A DNA stretch of 64,000 bases from Ureibacillus sinduriensis BLB-1 = JCM 15800 (GCF_000772955.1 NZ_JPVO01000052.1:62001-126000), one strand, 5' to 3'; shown: positions 8,090 to 18,059, counted from the first letter of the stretch. The notes: generated by a model from the sequence alone, not told the origin. Numbers and translations are program-made.

Positions 8090-8926
8090 TTATTGCAGAC
8101 TAAATTTACGATTTGTATACCATTGAATGATGTTGATCAACAACAATAAGATAAAGGATGCAACAAGCATCACTGTCGCAATGGCGGTAGCCCCAACATA
8201 ATCGTATTGTTCCAGTTTCGTCATAATAATTAATGGCGTAATTTCGGTTTTCATCGGCATATTCCCCGCAATAAATACCACCGATCCATATTCGCCGAGT
8301 GAACGAGCAAATGCCAATGAAAACCCGGTAATAATAGCAGGCAGCAGCTCCGGGATAATAACTTTCGCGAATGTTTGAAGCCGTGTTGCTCCAAGGCTTG
8401 CAGATGCTTCTTCAATCTCGCTGCCAAGGTTTTGCAGCACCGGCTGTACAGTTCTCACAACAAAAGGCAAACCAATGAAAGTTAGAGCAATAATAATTCC
8501 AAGTGGTGTAAAAGCAATTTTAAAATCAAAAAACTGTCCAACCCAGCCATTTGGCGAATACAAAGTGGCAAGGGCGATACCTGCAACTGCTGTTGGCAAA
8601 GCAAATGGAAGATCTACTAATCCATCCACTATCCGCTTTCCAGGGAATTGATAGCGCACTAATACCCACGCGATTATCGTTCCGAAAATGACATTGATCA
8701 CACCGGCAGCAAGTGCAGTTCCAAAACTTAACTTATAGGATGCCACTGCACGTGGATGTGCAATGGTTTGCCAAAACTCGCTCCAGCTCATTGAAAAAGT
8801 ATTAAAGAATACCATTGATAGCGGAAGCAACACAATAATGCTTAAATAGAGCATTGTGTAACCAAGTGTCATCGTGAAACCAGGTATAATTGTATTCTTT
8901 TTGCGCTTCTTTAAAGTAAGTTCCAT
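8090..8926 (-). CDS. cysT: Sulfate ABC transporter permease CysT (CysU)
   Basis: 278 residues, six membrane segments, EAA-like loop EIEEASASLGATRLQTFAKVIIPE and the CysT-type LARSLGEYGSVVFIAGNMP segment. ATG behind AAAGGAGG. Co-transcribed with the sulfate-binding lipoprotein gene upstream (112 bp gap) and cysW downstream (15 bp gap). Confidence 0.95.
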   Translation of the reverse strand: MELTLKKRKKNTIIPGFTMTLGYTMLYLSIIVLLPLSMVFFNTFSMSWSEFWQTIAHPRAVASYKLSFGTALAAGVINVIFGTIIAWVLVRYQFPGKRIVDGLVDLPFALPTAVAGIALATLYSPNGWVGQFFDFKIAFTPLGIIIALTFIGLPFVVRTVQPVLQNLGSEIEEASASLGATRLQTFAKVIIPELLPAIITGFSLAFARSLGEYGSVVFIAGNMPMKTEITPLIIMTKLEQYDYVGATAIATVMLVASFILLLLINIIQWYTNRKFSLQ

Positions 8927-9038
8927 ATGTACCTCCTTTATGCTTTATAGATTCATTTCAATTAATTTCGTATGATAGGAGGCTATAAATGGAAAAGCCT
9001 CCTTCATCTATGACCAGGATTGATACACCGCTCTTTCA

Positions 9039-10064
9039 CTACTGATAAATCTCGTCAAACGTACCACCATCTGCAAAATGTGTTTTTTGCGCTTCTTGCC
9101 ACCCGCCAAAATCTTCTATAGTAATTAAATCCAAAGATTGAAATTGATCACTATATTTCTTTAAAATTTCTTCATTTCGAGGCCGGTAGTAATTTTTTGC
9201 TGCAATCTCCTGTCCTTCATCGGAATATAAGTACTCCAAATAACTTTCCGCCACTTCCCGCGTACCTTTTTTATCAACCACTTTGTCTACCACCGCTACA
9301 GGAGGCTCCGCTAAAATGCTTAAAGAAGGTGTTACGATTTCAAACTCATCCACACCTAATTCATTTATAGAAAGATAAGCTTCATTTTCCCAGGCGATTA
9401 ATACGTCGCCGATTTCCCGTTCAACAAATGTAGTTGTTGAACCACGGGCACCTGAATCCAGAACTTCCACATTGCCAAATAATTGCTTCATAAAGGATTT
9501 AATTTGTTCTTCATCGCCATTGAATTTTTTATCGGCATAGCCCCATGCAGCTAGATAATTCCAGCGGGCCCCTCCACTTGTTTTGGGATTTGGTGTAATC
9601 ACCGATACTTCATCCCTAACCAAATCATCCCAGTCTTTAATTCCTTTAGGATTTCCTTTGCGAACTAGAAACACCATCGTGGAGGTATAAGGAGATGAAT
9701 TATGTTCAAATTCTGTCTGCCAATCTTCATTTAATAATTGACGTGTATGAGCCATTTCATCAATATCGTAAGCTAGCGCCAGAGTTACTACATCTGCTTC
9801 AAGTCCATCGATGACAGCACGGCCTTGTTTACCCGATCCACCGTGTGATTGCTGGAATGTTACATCTTGACCCGTTTGTTCTTTCCAATGATTGGCGAAT
9901 GCTTTGTTAAACTCTACATATAGTTCACGTGTAGGATCATACGAAACATTTAAGATCTCCGCTTTCCCCTCGCTGCTTTCCAGTGGATCATCGCCACAAG
10001 CTGCTAAAAGTAAAACAGCGGTAAATACACCAGGTAATAATACGGATTTCTTCCTTCTTTTCAT
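9039..10064 (-). CDS. sbp: Sulfate-binding lipoprotein of the ABC transporter
   Basis: 341 residues from ATG 10062-10064 (GGGGG nine bases upstream). The longer in-frame extension to 10130 would run through the terminator hairpin and is not the start. Lipoprotein signal: KRRKK, hydrophobic core, then LLLAAC with the lipobox Cys near residue 22. Mature part has the sulfate-binding family segments [31 protein letters not shown] and [19 protein letters not shown]. It captures sulfate (or thiosulfate) at the outer face and delivers it to CysT/CysW. First gene of the operon; the leader has a promoter at 10204-10232, the shared hairpin and a terminator. Confidence 0.93.
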   Translation of the reverse strand: MKRRKKSVLLPGVFTAVLLLAACGDDPLESSEGKAEILNVSYDPTRELYVEFNKAFANHWKEQTGQDVTFQQSHGGSGKQGRAVIDGLEADVVTLALAYDIDEMAHTRQLLNEDWQTEFEHNSSPYTSTMVFLVRKGNPKGIKDWDDLVRDEVSVITPNPKTSGGARWNYLAAWGYADKKFNGDEEQIKSFMKQLFGNVEVLDSGARGSTTTFVEREIGDVLIAWENEAYLSINELGVDEFEIVTPSLSILAEPPVAVVDKVVDKKGTREVAESYLEYLYSDEGQEIAAKNYYRPRNEEILKKYSDQFQSLDLITIEDFGGWQEAQKTHFADGGTFDEIYQ

Positions 10065-10083
10065 CTTCAAATTCCCCCTTTGG

Positions 10084-10134
10084 AAAAAATAAAAGGTTGC
10101 ATCGCTCCCTTCGAAAAGGAAATTGTGCAACCTT
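10084..10134 (-). terminator. Leader terminator (attenuator) ahead of sbp
   Basis: Arms AAGGTTGCA / TGCAACCTT (minus strand; 10126-10134 with 10093-10101), with additional CCTT/AAGG pairing inside, followed by TTTTATTTTTT. It lies 20 bases upstream of the sbp start, within the transcript from the 10204-10232 promoter. Confidence 0.8.
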
Positions 10135-10151
10135 CAGTGTGTCTGATCGGT
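10130..10151 (-). promoter_or_regulatory. Sulfur-leader hairpin, copy at sbp (candidate antiterminator)
   Basis: Minus-strand fold: lower stem ACC/GGU, left bulge GA, upper stem UCAG/CUGA, loop ACACA, right bulge A. Its 3' side (10130-10134) is the beginning of the terminator 5' arm. Confidence 0.75.
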
Positions 10152-10203
10152 ACATATACTGTTATACACACTCAAACTAAGTGTGCGATTCATCTTGAAA
10201 ATT

Positions 10204-10232
10204 ACATTAATCCAATTTATCCCATTAGTCAA
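10204..10232 (-). promoter_or_regulatory. Promoter of the sbp-cysTWA operon
   Basis: TTGACT (10227-10232, minus strand), 17-bp spacer, TAATGT (10204-10209). The -35 is excellent, the -10 weak. A GGAATT half-site overlaps the upstream edge (10236-10241), which might be an operator. Confidence 0.5.
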
Positions 10233-10279
10233 CAAGGAATTAATTGTTTTTTAAAAATTTATGCAATTGAAAATTTAAT

Positions 10280-10307
10280 TTGACTATTTCTACAAAAATA
10301 GTATACT
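10280..10307 (+). promoter_or_regulatory. Promoter of the cysH-sat-cysC operon
   Basis: TTGACT (10280-10285), 16-bp spacer, TATACT (10302-10307). Predicted start near 10314 gives a ~140-nt leader with the hairpin and terminator below. Confidence 0.7.
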
Positions 10308-10364
10308 TTAATTCAAAGATATACAGTCTTTGGAAATTGATTGCCTTAGATTTTGAATAATATG

Positions 10365-10386
10365 GCTGACTAGACACACTAGAGGC
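10365..10386 (+). promoter_or_regulatory. Sulfur-leader hairpin, copy at cysH (candidate antiterminator)
   Basis: Lower stem GCU/GGC, left bulge GA, upper stem CUAG/CUAG, loop ACACA, right bulge A. The last bases (10382-10386) are the start of the terminator 5' arm. Confidence 0.75.
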
Positions 10387-10438
10387 GTTTTAATATAACC
10401 GGATTTTTGTGGTTTTATTGAAACGTCTCATTTTATTT
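10382..10438 (+). terminator. Leader terminator (attenuator) ahead of cysH
   Basis: 19-base arms at 10382-10400 and 10411-10429 (GAGGCGTTTTAATATAACC with its near-complement), then ATTTTATTT. It ends just before the cysH ribosome binding site AAGGAGG, so it must be bypassed for expression. Confidence 0.8.
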
Positions 10439-10452
10439 AAGGAGGTACATGG

Positions 10453-11154
10453 ATGCTAACTTACACTAGCTGGAACGAATCAGCAGTTCAATTTGAAGTG
10501 GATGAAGCCCATAAAGGGGCTTTAAATGTTTTGCAGTGGGCCTACTCCCATTATGGTGATGAAGTGGTGTACGCATGCAGTTTCGGTATTGAAGGGATCG
10601 TGCTGATCGATTTAATATCCAAGGTGAAGCCAGATGCCAAAATCATCTTTTTAGATACCGATGTACATTTTAAGGAAACCTACGAAACAATCCAAAAAGT
10701 GAAAGAGAACTACCCCGGCCTGCAAATTGAACTAAAGAAACCCGCCCTCACTTTAGAGGAACAAGCACAACAATTTGGCGAAGAACTTTGGAAAACGAAT
10801 CCAAACAAATGCTGCGAAATCAGAAAGCTAACACCACTTCGAGAGACTTTAAGCGGTTCGAAGGCTTGGATTTCCGGATTACGCCGCGACCAATCGGAAA
10901 CACGGAAAAATACTGAGTTTATCAATAAGGATAACAAATTTGAGTCTGTCAAAATCTGTCCTTTGGTTCACTGGACTTGGAAAGATGTTTGGCGTTATGT
11001 CAGCAAGAACAATTTAACTTACAATCCTCTTCATGACCAAGGATATCCAAGTATCGGCTGCTCGCATTGTACTAAACCAGCTTTCACAATGGATGATTTG
11101 CGTTCTGGTAGATGGTCGGGTTCAAACAAAACTGAATGTGGCTTACACGATTAA
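10453..11154 (+). CDS. cysH: Phosphoadenylyl/adenylyl-sulfate reductase
   Basis: 233 residues. PP-loop-like CSFGIEG (about residues 42-48), [32 protein letters not shown] and the C-terminal ECGLH catalytic Cys. The CC plus CxxC pairs ligate a [4Fe-4S] cluster, as in the Bacillus-type enzyme that reduces APS (and PAPS) to sulfite with thioredoxin. ATG behind AAGGAGG. First gene of an operon with sat and cysC, although two 179-bp repeats separate cysH from sat. Transcription depends on passing the leader terminator at 10382-10438. Confidence 0.95.
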   Translation: MLTYTSWNESAVQFEVDEAHKGALNVLQWAYSHYGDEVVYACSFGIEGIVLIDLISKVKPDAKIIFLDTDVHFKETYETIQKVKENYPGLQIELKKPALTLEEQAQQFGEELWKTNPNKCCEIRKLTPLRETLSGSKAWISGLRRDQSETRKNTEFINKDNKFESVKICPLVHWTWKDVWRYVSKNNLTYNPLHDQGYPSIGCSHCTKPAFTMDDLRSGRWSGSNKTECGLHD

Positions 11155-11156
11155 AA

Positions 11157-11335
11157 GAAAAGCGAAAGGTGCTCGCCCAGCTCCGCGTCGACGAAAACGC
11201 AACGTCCTGTTGCATCGTCGACATGACTCACATCGTGTGAGCCCCAGCAACTGGAGAAATCGACCAAAGGACGCTCTTTGTCCTTGCAGGCGATTTTGAA
11301 GTTGCGCCAGGAGCTAGCACCTGCAGCTGGACAAT
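11157..11335 (+). repeat. Dispersed repeat, long form, copy 1 of tandem pair
   Basis: 179-bp unit. It contains the core shared with 4582-4645 plus an inserted block with nested palindromes: GTCGACGA...TCGTCGAC and CTCACATCGTGTGAG. Small open frames across it are not genes. Confidence 0.85.
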
Positions 11336-11514
11336 GAAAAGCGAAAGGTGCTTGCCAAGCTCCGCGTCGACGAAAACGCAACGTCCTGTTGCATCGTCGA
11401 CATGACTCACATCGTGTGAGCCCCAGCAACTGGAGAAATCGACCAAAGGACGCTCTTTGTCCTTGCAGGCGATTTTGAAGTTGCCCCAGGAGCTAGCACC
11501 TGCAGCTGGACATG
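11336..11514 (+). repeat. Dispersed repeat, long form, copy 2 of tandem pair
   Basis: Second 179-bp unit directly following copy 1 and differing at only a few positions (for example CTTGCCA for CTCGCCC near the start, TTGCCCC for TTGCGCC near the end). The near identity points to recent duplication. Confidence 0.85.
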
Positions 11515-11583
11515 ACTTAACTTTCAAAAATTAATCCCATTTCTATTATAACTTTTCAAAACTAGATTAGGAGGAATCAACAA

Positions 11584-12723
11584 ATGAGCTTACAACCACA
11601 CGGAGGAAAATTAGTTCAAAACTTCAACCCGAATGCACCCTTGGAAAACATTGAAAAGGAAATTCAACTGGATGCAATCGCATTAAGCGATCTTGAATTA
11701 ATCGGCATTGGTGCATACAGCCCGATTGATGGATTTTTAGGGAAAGAAGATTATGAAAATGTCGTCCAAAATATGCGCCTGGCCTCCGGAATTGTTTGGA
11801 GCATTCCAATCGCACTTCCCGTTACCGAAGAAGTATCGGCATCGTTGGAAATTGGCGAAAAAGTAAAGTTGACCTACAACGACGAACTATATGGACTGTT
11901 AGAAGTTAACGATATCTATACACCTGATAAACAAATTGAAGCACGTTTAGTTTATGGAACAGATGACTTAAACCATCCTGGAGTCAAGAAATTATTTGAT
12001 CGCCCATCAGTTTATGTCGGTGGGAAAACAACTTTAATTAAAAAGTCACAAAAACAATTTCCAGCTTACAGTTTTGAGCCTTCTGAAACAAGAGCCATCT
12101 TTGAGGAAAAAGGCTGGAAAACAATTGTTGGTTTCCAAACACGTAACCCTGTTCACCGCGCACATGAGTATATCCAAAAAGTGGCGCTGGAAACGGTGGA
12201 TGGTCTCTTCTTAAACCCGTTGGTTGGTGAAACAAAATCAGATGATATTTCAGCAGAAATTCGTATGGAAAGCTATAAAATATTACTTGATCGATACTAT
12301 CCAAAAGAACGTGTTCAACTCGGCGTATTCCTTGCTGCGATGCGCTATGCAGGTCCAAGAGAGGCTATTTTCCATGCACTTGTCCGCAAAAACTATGGGT
12401 GCACACACTTTATCGTTGGTCGCGACCATGCTGGAGTTGGTGATTACTATGGCACATATGACGCGCAGAAAATTTTCGAAAATTTTGAGCCTGAGGAAAT
12501 CGGCATTACTCCTTTGAAATTCGAGCATAGCTTCTATTGCACTGCATGCGAAGGAATGGCGACAACAAAAACATGCCCGCACGATGCGTCTTACCGTATC
12601 ATTTTATCAGGAACAAAAGTGCGTGAAATGCTAAGAAACGGTGAAATCCCACCAAGCACATTCAGCAGAAAAGAAGTTATTGAAGTATTAATCAACGGAC
12701 TGCGAAAAGAAGTTCATTCATAA
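11584..12723 (+). CDS. sat: Sulfate adenylyltransferase (ATP sulfurylase)
   Basis: 379 residues, the usual length of the monofunctional bacterial enzyme. The active-site [11 protein letters not shown] (QxRN and HxxH) is near residue 184, followed by GRDHAGVG and a C-terminal segment with [10 protein letters not shown]. It makes APS from ATP and sulfate. ATG behind GGAGG. Follows cysH after the repeat pair and is separated from cysC by a few bases. Confidence 0.96.
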   Translation: MSLQPHGGKLVQNFNPNAPLENIEKEIQLDAIALSDLELIGIGAYSPIDGFLGKEDYENVVQNMRLASGIVWSIPIALPVTEEVSASLEIGEKVKLTYNDELYGLLEVNDIYTPDKQIEARLVYGTDDLNHPGVKKLFDRPSVYVGGKTTLIKKSQKQFPAYSFEPSETRAIFEEKGWKTIVGFQTRNPVHRAHEYIQKVALETVDGLFLNPLVGETKSDDISAEIRMESYKILLDRYYPKERVQLGVFLAAMRYAGPREAIFHALVRKNYGCTHFIVGRDHAGVGDYYGTYDAQKIFENFEPEEIGITPLKFEHSFYCTACEGMATTKTCPHDASYRIILSGTKVREMLRNGEIPPSTFSRKEVIEVLINGLRKEVHS

Positions 12724-12738
12724 AAAGAGGTGGAAACT

Positions 12739-13335
12739 TTGAGTTCAAATATTGTATGGCATGATGCCTCCATCAGTAAAACCGAAAGAAGAGACAAAAA
12801 CAACCATCATAGCTTTATTCTTTGGTTCACCGGACTATCCGCTTCAGGAAAATCCTCCATTGCGAACGCATTGGCACAAGAACTATTTGAAAGAGGCAAC
12901 CAAACCTTCGTATTGGATGGAGATAATATCCGTCACGGATTAAATAAAGACTTAGGTTTTGATGAAAACTCCCGAAAGGAAAACATCCGCAGAATCGGTG
13001 AAGTATCCAAGCTTTTTGTTGAGAGCGGTCAAATCGTCTTAACGGCTTTCATCTCCCCTTATCAGGAAGATCGTGATACGGTTCGTGCATTAGTTGCAGA
13101 GGGAGAATTCATAGAAGTTTATGTAAAGTGCTCTGTTGAAGAGTGTGAACGAAGAGATCCAAAAGGTCTTTACAAAAAAGCGAGAAATGAAGAAATCAAA
13201 AACTTTACAGGAATCAGTGCTCCGTATGAAGCACCGGAGAATCCGGAAATCGTTGTTGATAGCGAGAATTTTTCTATTGAAGAATGCGCACAACAATTAA
13301 TTCAAATCCTATCTTCGAAAAATTATATTAAATAA
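12739..13335 (+). CDS. cysC: Adenylylsulfate kinase
   Basis: About 198 residues from TTG 12739 with AGAGGTGG upstream (an in-frame GTG at 12730 lies inside that site, so TTG is preferred). P-loop [11 protein letters not shown], then [15 protein letters not shown], the FISPY segment and KGLYKKAR. It phosphorylates APS to PAPS. Last gene of the cysH operon, followed by a strong terminator. Confidence 0.95.
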   Translation: MSSNIVWHDASISKTERRDKNNHHSFILWFTGLSASGKSSIANALAQELFERGNQTFVLDGDNIRHGLNKDLGFDENSRKENIRRIGEVSKLFVESGQIVLTAFISPYQEDRDTVRALVAEGEFIEVYVKCSVEECERRDPKGLYKKARNEEIKNFTGISAPYEAPENPEIVVDSENFSIEECAQQLIQILSSKNYIK

Positions 13336-13350
13336 TTTCTTATCGAATCA

Positions 13351-13390
13351 AGCTGTTAAATGAGTTGTATAAACTCATTTAACAGCTTTT
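13351..13390. terminator. Bidirectional terminator between cysC and ssuD
   Basis: Perfect 16-base arms AGCTGTTAAATGAGTT / AACTCATTTAACAGCT with T-rich flanks. It ends the cysH operon on plus and the sfnB-metNIQ-ssuD operon on minus. Confidence 0.85.
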
Positions 13391-13399
13391 AGTTTAAAT

Positions 13400-14533
13400 C
13401 TAATTTTTTAGCGAATTAGCAGATGGTTTTATATCCCCACCAAATGGACTAAGAAATACTTGGTGATTTGCGGTCACTTTTCTTTTGATTGGTAGTTTAG
13501 GAAATAATAATTCTGCTGTCGTGTATGCTTCTTCTAAATGAGGATAACCGGATAAGATAAAGGTTTCAATACCAAGGTCCGCATATTCCTTTATTCGTTC
13601 TGCAACTATGGATGGGTCACCAACAAGCGCTGTCCCCGCCCCTGTTCGAACCAGACCTACCCCGGCCCAAAGATTTGGACTTACCTCTAACTTTGACTTA
13701 TCGCCCTTATGCAGATCCGTCATTAAACGCTGCCCTTCCGAATCCATCCGGCTAAATACCTTCTGGGCATTTGCAATTGTTTCATCATCCACATGCTCTA
13801 TCAACTTATTTGCCGCTTCCCATGCTTCTTCTTCTGTCGGGCGTACGATTACATGTAAACGAATGCCGAATTTCACCTTACGTCCTTGTGCTTCAGCAAG
13901 CTTACGAACTTCTTTAATCTTTTTCTCTACTTGTGCAGGGGGCTCTCCCCATGTTAAATAAACATCGATATGCTCTGCGGCGACACTCATGGCAGCCGGT
14001 GAGGATCCACCGAAATAAAGTGTTGGATAAGGATGTTGGACTGAAGGATATGGTAACTGCCCTCCTTCTATTTTTAAATAATCACCTTCATGATCGACTT
14101 CTTGTTCAGTAAATAATTGACGCCAAATTGTTAGAAATTCATCCGTCAGTTTATACCGATCATCATGATTTAAAAACACACCTTCTCCAGCAAGTTCTAC
14201 AGGATCCCCTCCTGCTACGACATTAACAAGTAAGCGACCGTTTGAAAAGCGGTCTAATGTTGCCGACATTCTTGCAGCAAAACTTGGCGACATCAAACCT
14301 GGTCGTACTGCAACTAAATATTTTAGATTTTCTGTCACTGGCACCAATGTTGAAGCAACAATAAAACCTTCTTCACACGTTTTGCCTGTAGGGATTAAAA
14401 CCCCTGTATAGCCTAAATCATCTACAGCTTGTGCAATTTGTTTGCAGTAATTCAAGGTTGCTGAACGTGTTCCCTCATTTGCATTCAACTGTCGAAAGTC
14501 ACCATTGGTTGGAATAAACCAAAAAATTTCCAT
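13400..14533 (-). CDS. ssuD: FMNH2-dependent alkanesulfonate monooxygenase
   Basis: 377 residues from ATG 14531-14533 with AGGAGG; the 10-residue upstream extension is not needed. Bacterial luciferase-like TIM barrel. SsuD signatures: [12 protein letters not shown], the [20 protein letters not shown] strand, [25 protein letters not shown] and GYPHLEEAY. It cleaves alkanesulfonates to sulfite and aldehyde using FMNH2, to be supplied by an SsuE-type reductase (4706-5230). Last gene of the organosulfur operon. A possible extra promoter (TTGACA ... TAAATA) lies in the 109-bp gap upstream. Confidence 0.93.
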   Translation of the reverse strand: MEIFWFIPTNGDFRQLNANEGTRSATLNYCKQIAQAVDDLGYTGVLIPTGKTCEEGFIVASTLVPVTENLKYLVAVRPGLMSPSFAARMSATLDRFSNGRLLVNVVAGGDPVELAGEGVFLNHDDRYKLTDEFLTIWRQLFTEQEVDHEGDYLKIEGGQLPYPSVQHPYPTLYFGGSSPAAMSVAAEHIDVYLTWGEPPAQVEKKIKEVRKLAEAQGRKVKFGIRLHVIVRPTEEEAWEAANKLIEHVDDETIANAQKVFSRMDSEGQRLMTDLHKGDKSKLEVSPNLWAGVGLVRTGAGTALVGDPSIVAERIKEYADLGIETFILSGYPHLEEAYTTAELLFPKLPIKRKVTANHQVFLSPFGGDIKPSANSLKN

Positions 14534-14642
14534 AACATTTCCTCCTAAGCGTATGCCGTTCATCCACGTACTGATATATTATTTAAAAATTGTCCAGTAT
14601 AACTGTCAATTTGAAGAAGATAACCCATAAAGAGAGCAATCA

Positions 14643-15638
14643 TTACTTTTTATATTTTTTAAATAGTTCTTCTTTTGAAGAGTGATCCGTTGCTAAAGGA
14701 GGTTCAATCGTTAATGCTGTAATTTGGTCCCTTTGTGCACGACTCAGAGAGATCTCAGTTCCATCAATTGATAATGCAAGTTGTTCAGGATTTCGGGCCC
14801 CTATAATCGGAGCAGTTATATCTGGATGATTTAATACCCATGAAACTGCAAGTGAAGCAGGATGATAACCCCATTGCGAAGCTAACTCAGTAAATTGATC
14901 TGCAATTTCGTAATAAGAAGTAACCCCATATCTTTGTTCATAATTTTTTTGTTCCTTCAATCTACCTTGCTCTGCTTTCTTTTGCTTACTACCATATTTT
15001 CCGCTTAGTAGCCCCCCACCAAGAGGACTATAAGTAACCACACCTAACTGTTCAGAATGGGCTAATGGAAAAATTTCAACTTCCGCTTGACGCTTTACAA
15101 GATTATACATCGGTTGTATCAATTCGAATCGTGCAAGAAGTTCCCTATCAGAAATACCTAAAGCTTTAGCTATTTGCCAAGCTGCCCAGTTACTCACTGC
15201 CGGGTATAATATTTTCCCTTGTTTTTGCAAATCATCCAGCGTTCTAACCACTTCCTCGATATCCGTATATTCATCAAAAAGGTGAACAAAGTAGAATTCA
15301 ATGCGATCTGTACCTAATCTTTTTAAACTTTGTTCGATTGCTAAAGTAAGATTTCTTTTGGAAAGTCCGCCACTGTTTAAATCTTTTTCGGTAGGAAGCC
15401 CAGCTTTTGACGTTAAAACAACTTCATTTCTATGGCCAGAAATACATTTCCCTAAAATTTCTTCGGATTGGCCACCGTTATATACATTTGCAGTATCAAA
15501 AAAGTTCAATCCTGCTTCTCGGCATTGTTTATACATTGCAATTGATGTCTCTTCATCCGCAATACCACCAAATGACATAGTCCCAAAACAGAGATTCGAG
15601 ACATGGATCCCTGTCTTTCCAACCGTATTAAATTCCAT
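14643..15638 (-). CDS. Aldo/keto reductase
   Basis: About 331 residues; ATG 15636-15638 is placed five bases after GGAGG. AKR TIM barrel with the catalytic Asp-Tyr pair in FFDTANVYNGG, Lys in VVLTSKAG, the FYFVHLFDEYTD His region and the NADPH-binding GARNPEQL near the C-terminus. YajO/Tas-like subgroup. The substrate is unknown; its place between two flavin monooxygenase genes suggests reduction of the aldehyde or ketone released on desulfonation. That is inference. Confidence 0.9.
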   Translation of the reverse strand: MEFNTVGKTGIHVSNLCFGTMSFGGIADEETSIAMYKQCREAGLNFFDTANVYNGGQSEEILGKCISGHRNEVVLTSKAGLPTEKDLNSGGLSKRNLTLAIEQSLKRLGTDRIEFYFVHLFDEYTDIEEVVRTLDDLQKQGKILYPAVSNWAAWQIAKALGISDRELLARFELIQPMYNLVKRQAEVEIFPLAHSEQLGVVTYSPLGGGLLSGKYGSKQKKAEQGRLKEQKNYEQRYGVTSYYEIADQFTELASQWGYHPASLAVSWVLNHPDITAPIIGARNPEQLALSIDGTEISLSRAQRDQITALTIEPPLATDHSSKEELFKKYKK

Positions 15639-15673
15639 CATTACCTCCAATCAATTCAGAAATAAGCCTGGCA

Positions 15674-17065
15674 TTAACTATTGAGTTTAGTTGAATATGC
15701 GTTTCGATATTTTGCACCGATATGATCATTGGGCAATAAATTTCGTCCTGTTCCAAATAACTTTTCCCTTAGCGTTCCTTCTGTATAGTTTTCTTTATAA
15801 ATCCCTCTCTTTTGAAGCTCCGGCACAACTAGATTTATAAATTCTTCAATATTGGCAGGTGTTACGAAATGAGCAAGATTAAACCCATCAATTCCCGTTG
15901 CTTCAAATTGATATTGAATCGCATCCGCTACTTCAGATGGATTTCCTACAAGAACATGGTCTCTATCAATGGTTTCAAACTTATTCAATACTTCTTGAAC
16001 TGTTAATTTTTTTGGTGCATCCTTCGTTAAGGATGCTGCACGAGTTTGGCCATGTTCAGTATGCTGGTATTCGAATGGTGCATCCTTATCCGTATACTTT
16101 GCTAGATCATATCCACTTGATCCTCCAAATTGGGCTTTAGCTGCTTCACTGCTCCAAAAATGACGATATTGTTCAAATTTGTTTTCCGCTTCTTCCGTTG
16201 TTTCTGCGACAACTATATTTAAAAAAGTAAACGTTTTGATGTTGTCGGGATTTCGACCGTATTTTTTGGCTCTTTCTTTTATATCATCAATATAAAATTT
16301 TAATTTTTCAGTGGTCGCCCCGCTTACAAACACGCATTCAGCATGCTTCGCCGAGAAATCTCTTCCTCTTTCAGATGTCCCTGCCTGAAAAATAATCGGT
16401 GTCCGTTGTTTAGAGGGATACGTTAAATGTGGGCCCTTTACACTGAAAAATGTCCCGTTATGGTTTATCTCATGCACCTTCTTTGGGTCAAATAATATCC
16501 CGATTTCCGTATCTCCGATAAACGCATTATTCTCCCAGCTGCTTTCCCAAAGCTTATAAGAAACTTCCAGAAATTCATCTGCAATTTCATAACGTTGATC
16601 GTGCTTAATCATCTCTTTTTGCCCATAGTTCTGTGCAGCATTCGGTAAATAGGATGTAACAATATTCCACCCAACTCGCCCTTTTGTAAAATGATCCAAG
16701 GTTGAAAAACGTCTTGCATTTGAAAACGGATGTTCATAAGAAGTACTAACAGTAACAATAAAAGATAAATGTTCTGTAACAGCAGCCATTGCAGGTACAA
16801 CAAATGCTGGATCATTCATAGGTACTTGAACCCCATCCCTAACAGCAGGATCCTTGCTATTTTGATATACGTCATACACACCTGCCACATCTGCAAAAAA
16901 GATACTATCAAACTTTCCTTTTTCTAGTAGCTTCCCTAACTCGATCCAATAGTTTAAATCATTATAGACAAGATGACGTTTATTTTGAGGGTGCTTCCAT
17001 AACCCATGAGAATTATGCATAGCACCTGCCATATCAAATAGATTTAAAATTAGTTGTTTTGCCAA
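15674..17065 (-). CDS. NtaA/SnaA/DmoA family FMN-dependent monooxygenase
   Basis: 463 residues from TTG 17063-17065 (AAGGGAG seven bases upstream; an in-frame GTG at 17074 overlaps that site). Luciferase-like family of the NtaA/SnaA/DszA/DmoA clade: N-terminal GLWKHP, DSIFFADVAGVYD, PFSNARRFSTLDHFTKGRVGWNIVTS, IIFQAGTSERGRDFSAKHAE and C-terminal LVVPELQKRGIYK. The clade includes dimethyl-sulfide, dibenzothiophene-sulfone and nitrilotriacetate monooxygenases. Its operon (metNIQ, SfnB-like, SsuD) favours a sulfur compound as substrate. The exact compound cannot be told. Confidence 0.88.
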   Translation of the reverse strand: MAKQLILNLFDMAGAMHNSHGLWKHPQNKRHLVYNDLNYWIELGKLLEKGKFDSIFFADVAGVYDVYQNSKDPAVRDGVQVPMNDPAFVVPAMAAVTEHLSFIVTVSTSYEHPFSNARRFSTLDHFTKGRVGWNIVTSYLPNAAQNYGQKEMIKHDQRYEIADEFLEVSYKLWESSWENNAFIGDTEIGILFDPKKVHEINHNGTFFSVKGPHLTYPSKQRTPIIFQAGTSERGRDFSAKHAECVFVSGATTEKLKFYIDDIKERAKKYGRNPDNIKTFTFLNIVVAETTEEAENKFEQYRHFWSSEAAKAQFGGSSGYDLAKYTDKDAPFEYQHTEHGQTRAASLTKDAPKKLTVQEVLNKFETIDRDHVLVGNPSEVADAIQYQFEATGIDGFNLAHFVTPANIEEFINLVVPELQKRGIYKENYTEGTLREKLFGTGRNLLPNDHIGAKYRNAYSTKLNS

Positions 17066-17144
17066 ACTGTTCACTCCCTTCTCAAACAGTGAAAAATTAT
17101 GATGGATTAATTCTCAGTAATTCACAGAACTTTCATTCTCAGGC

Positions 17145-18059
17145 TTATCGATTTTCTTGTTTAATGTTTTCAACCAAAATATCCAATTCCTTTTGCAGCT
17201 CCGATACCTCCACTTCCGTTACAATACTTGCCCCTTTTGTATCCTCTTCTACCGCCTTTGCAACCTCTTCTGTCAAATATAAATCAGAAATTGTTTTAAA
17301 TGCTTCATTATCCTTGTTCTTGCCTAGAGTTGCAAAAACATTCACATATGGACGAGTATCTGGACTATTCGGGTCATCATGGAAGATAGCCTCAGACAGC
17401 TCGTATCCAGCTTGACCGGCAATCCCGCCATTAATAATAGAAGCAGCGACATCCGGCAATACTCGAGGGGTTTGTTGTGCAACAACTTCTACAATCTCTA
17501 GATTTTTTGGATTATTGATGATATCCTTCACTATCGGATAAAGACCCACATCTTCCGTTAATTCAATCAATCCTGCTTGTTGAAGAACCTTTAAACCTCT
17601 CCCTAAATTGGCGGGATCATTAGGTACAGCAATTTTGGAGCCATCAGGGATTTCAGAGACTTCTTTATACTTTTCAGAATATAATCCTAATGGAGCAACT
17701 ACTGTCGAACCAATTGGTACAATATCCGCATCGTTCTCCACTATAAATTGACTTAAAAATGCTAAATGCTGAAACGAGTTGATATCCACTTCACCATTGA
17801 CTAGTGCAGTATTTGGAAGGATATAATCCGAGAATTCAACCAGTTCAACATGGATGTTTTTTTCTAACGCCTTTTCCTTAATAATTTCCCAATATTGTCC
17901 GTCCGAGCCTGTAACCCCAACTTTTACTGTTACAGGTTCTTCTTTGGTTCCTTCTTGTTTGCTAGCCGTATTCGAAGCAGATTCAACGCTACTGTTGCAA
18001 GCTGATAAAATACCAACCACTATAATGGATAAAAATAAAATTAATAATCGATTTTTCAT
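17145..18059 (-). CDS. MetQ/NlpA family substrate-binding lipoprotein (copy 1)
   Basis: 304 residues from ATG 18057-18059 behind GAGGAGG. Lipoprotein signal ending GILSAC (Cys near residue 21). NlpA/MetQ core: VKVGVTGSDGQYWEIIKEKA, NGEVDINSFQHLAFL, ANLGRGLKVLQQAGLI and NVFATLGKNKDN. The family binds D/L-methionine, but this copy sits in an organosulfur monooxygenase operon without an S-box, so it may bind another sulfur compound (for example methionine derivatives or a sulfonate). Partner permease and ATPase follow on the upstream side. Confidence 0.88.
   Translation of the reverse strand: MKNRLLILFLSIIVVGILSACNSSVESASNTASKQEGTKEEPVTVKVGVTGSDGQYWEIIKEKALEKNIHVELVEFSDYILPNTALVNGEVDINSFQHLAFLSQFIVENDADIVPIGSTVVAPLGLYSEKYKEVSEIPDGSKIAVPNDPANLGRGLKVLQQAGLIELTEDVGLYPIVKDIINNPKNLEIVEVVAQQTPRVLPDVAASIINGGIAGQAGYELSEAIFHDDPNSPDTRPYVNVFATLGKNKDNEAFKTISDLYLTEEVAKAVEEDTKGASIVTEVEVSELQKELDILVENIKQENR

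Noticed and set aside
7338..8126. 262-codon plus-strand gene
   Set aside because: Antisense shadow of cysW; no binding site and no recognisable domain, whereas cysW has all family motifs.
10084..10450. S-box or T-box in the sbp and cysH leaders
   Set aside because: No GATGAAACC/GCAACC core set and no T-box GGTGGTACCGCG element; only the terminator layout is similar.
11033..11527. Small genes in the repeats between cysH and sat
   Set aside because: All frames lie within the duplicated non-coding repeat or overlap cysH in another frame, with no binding sites.
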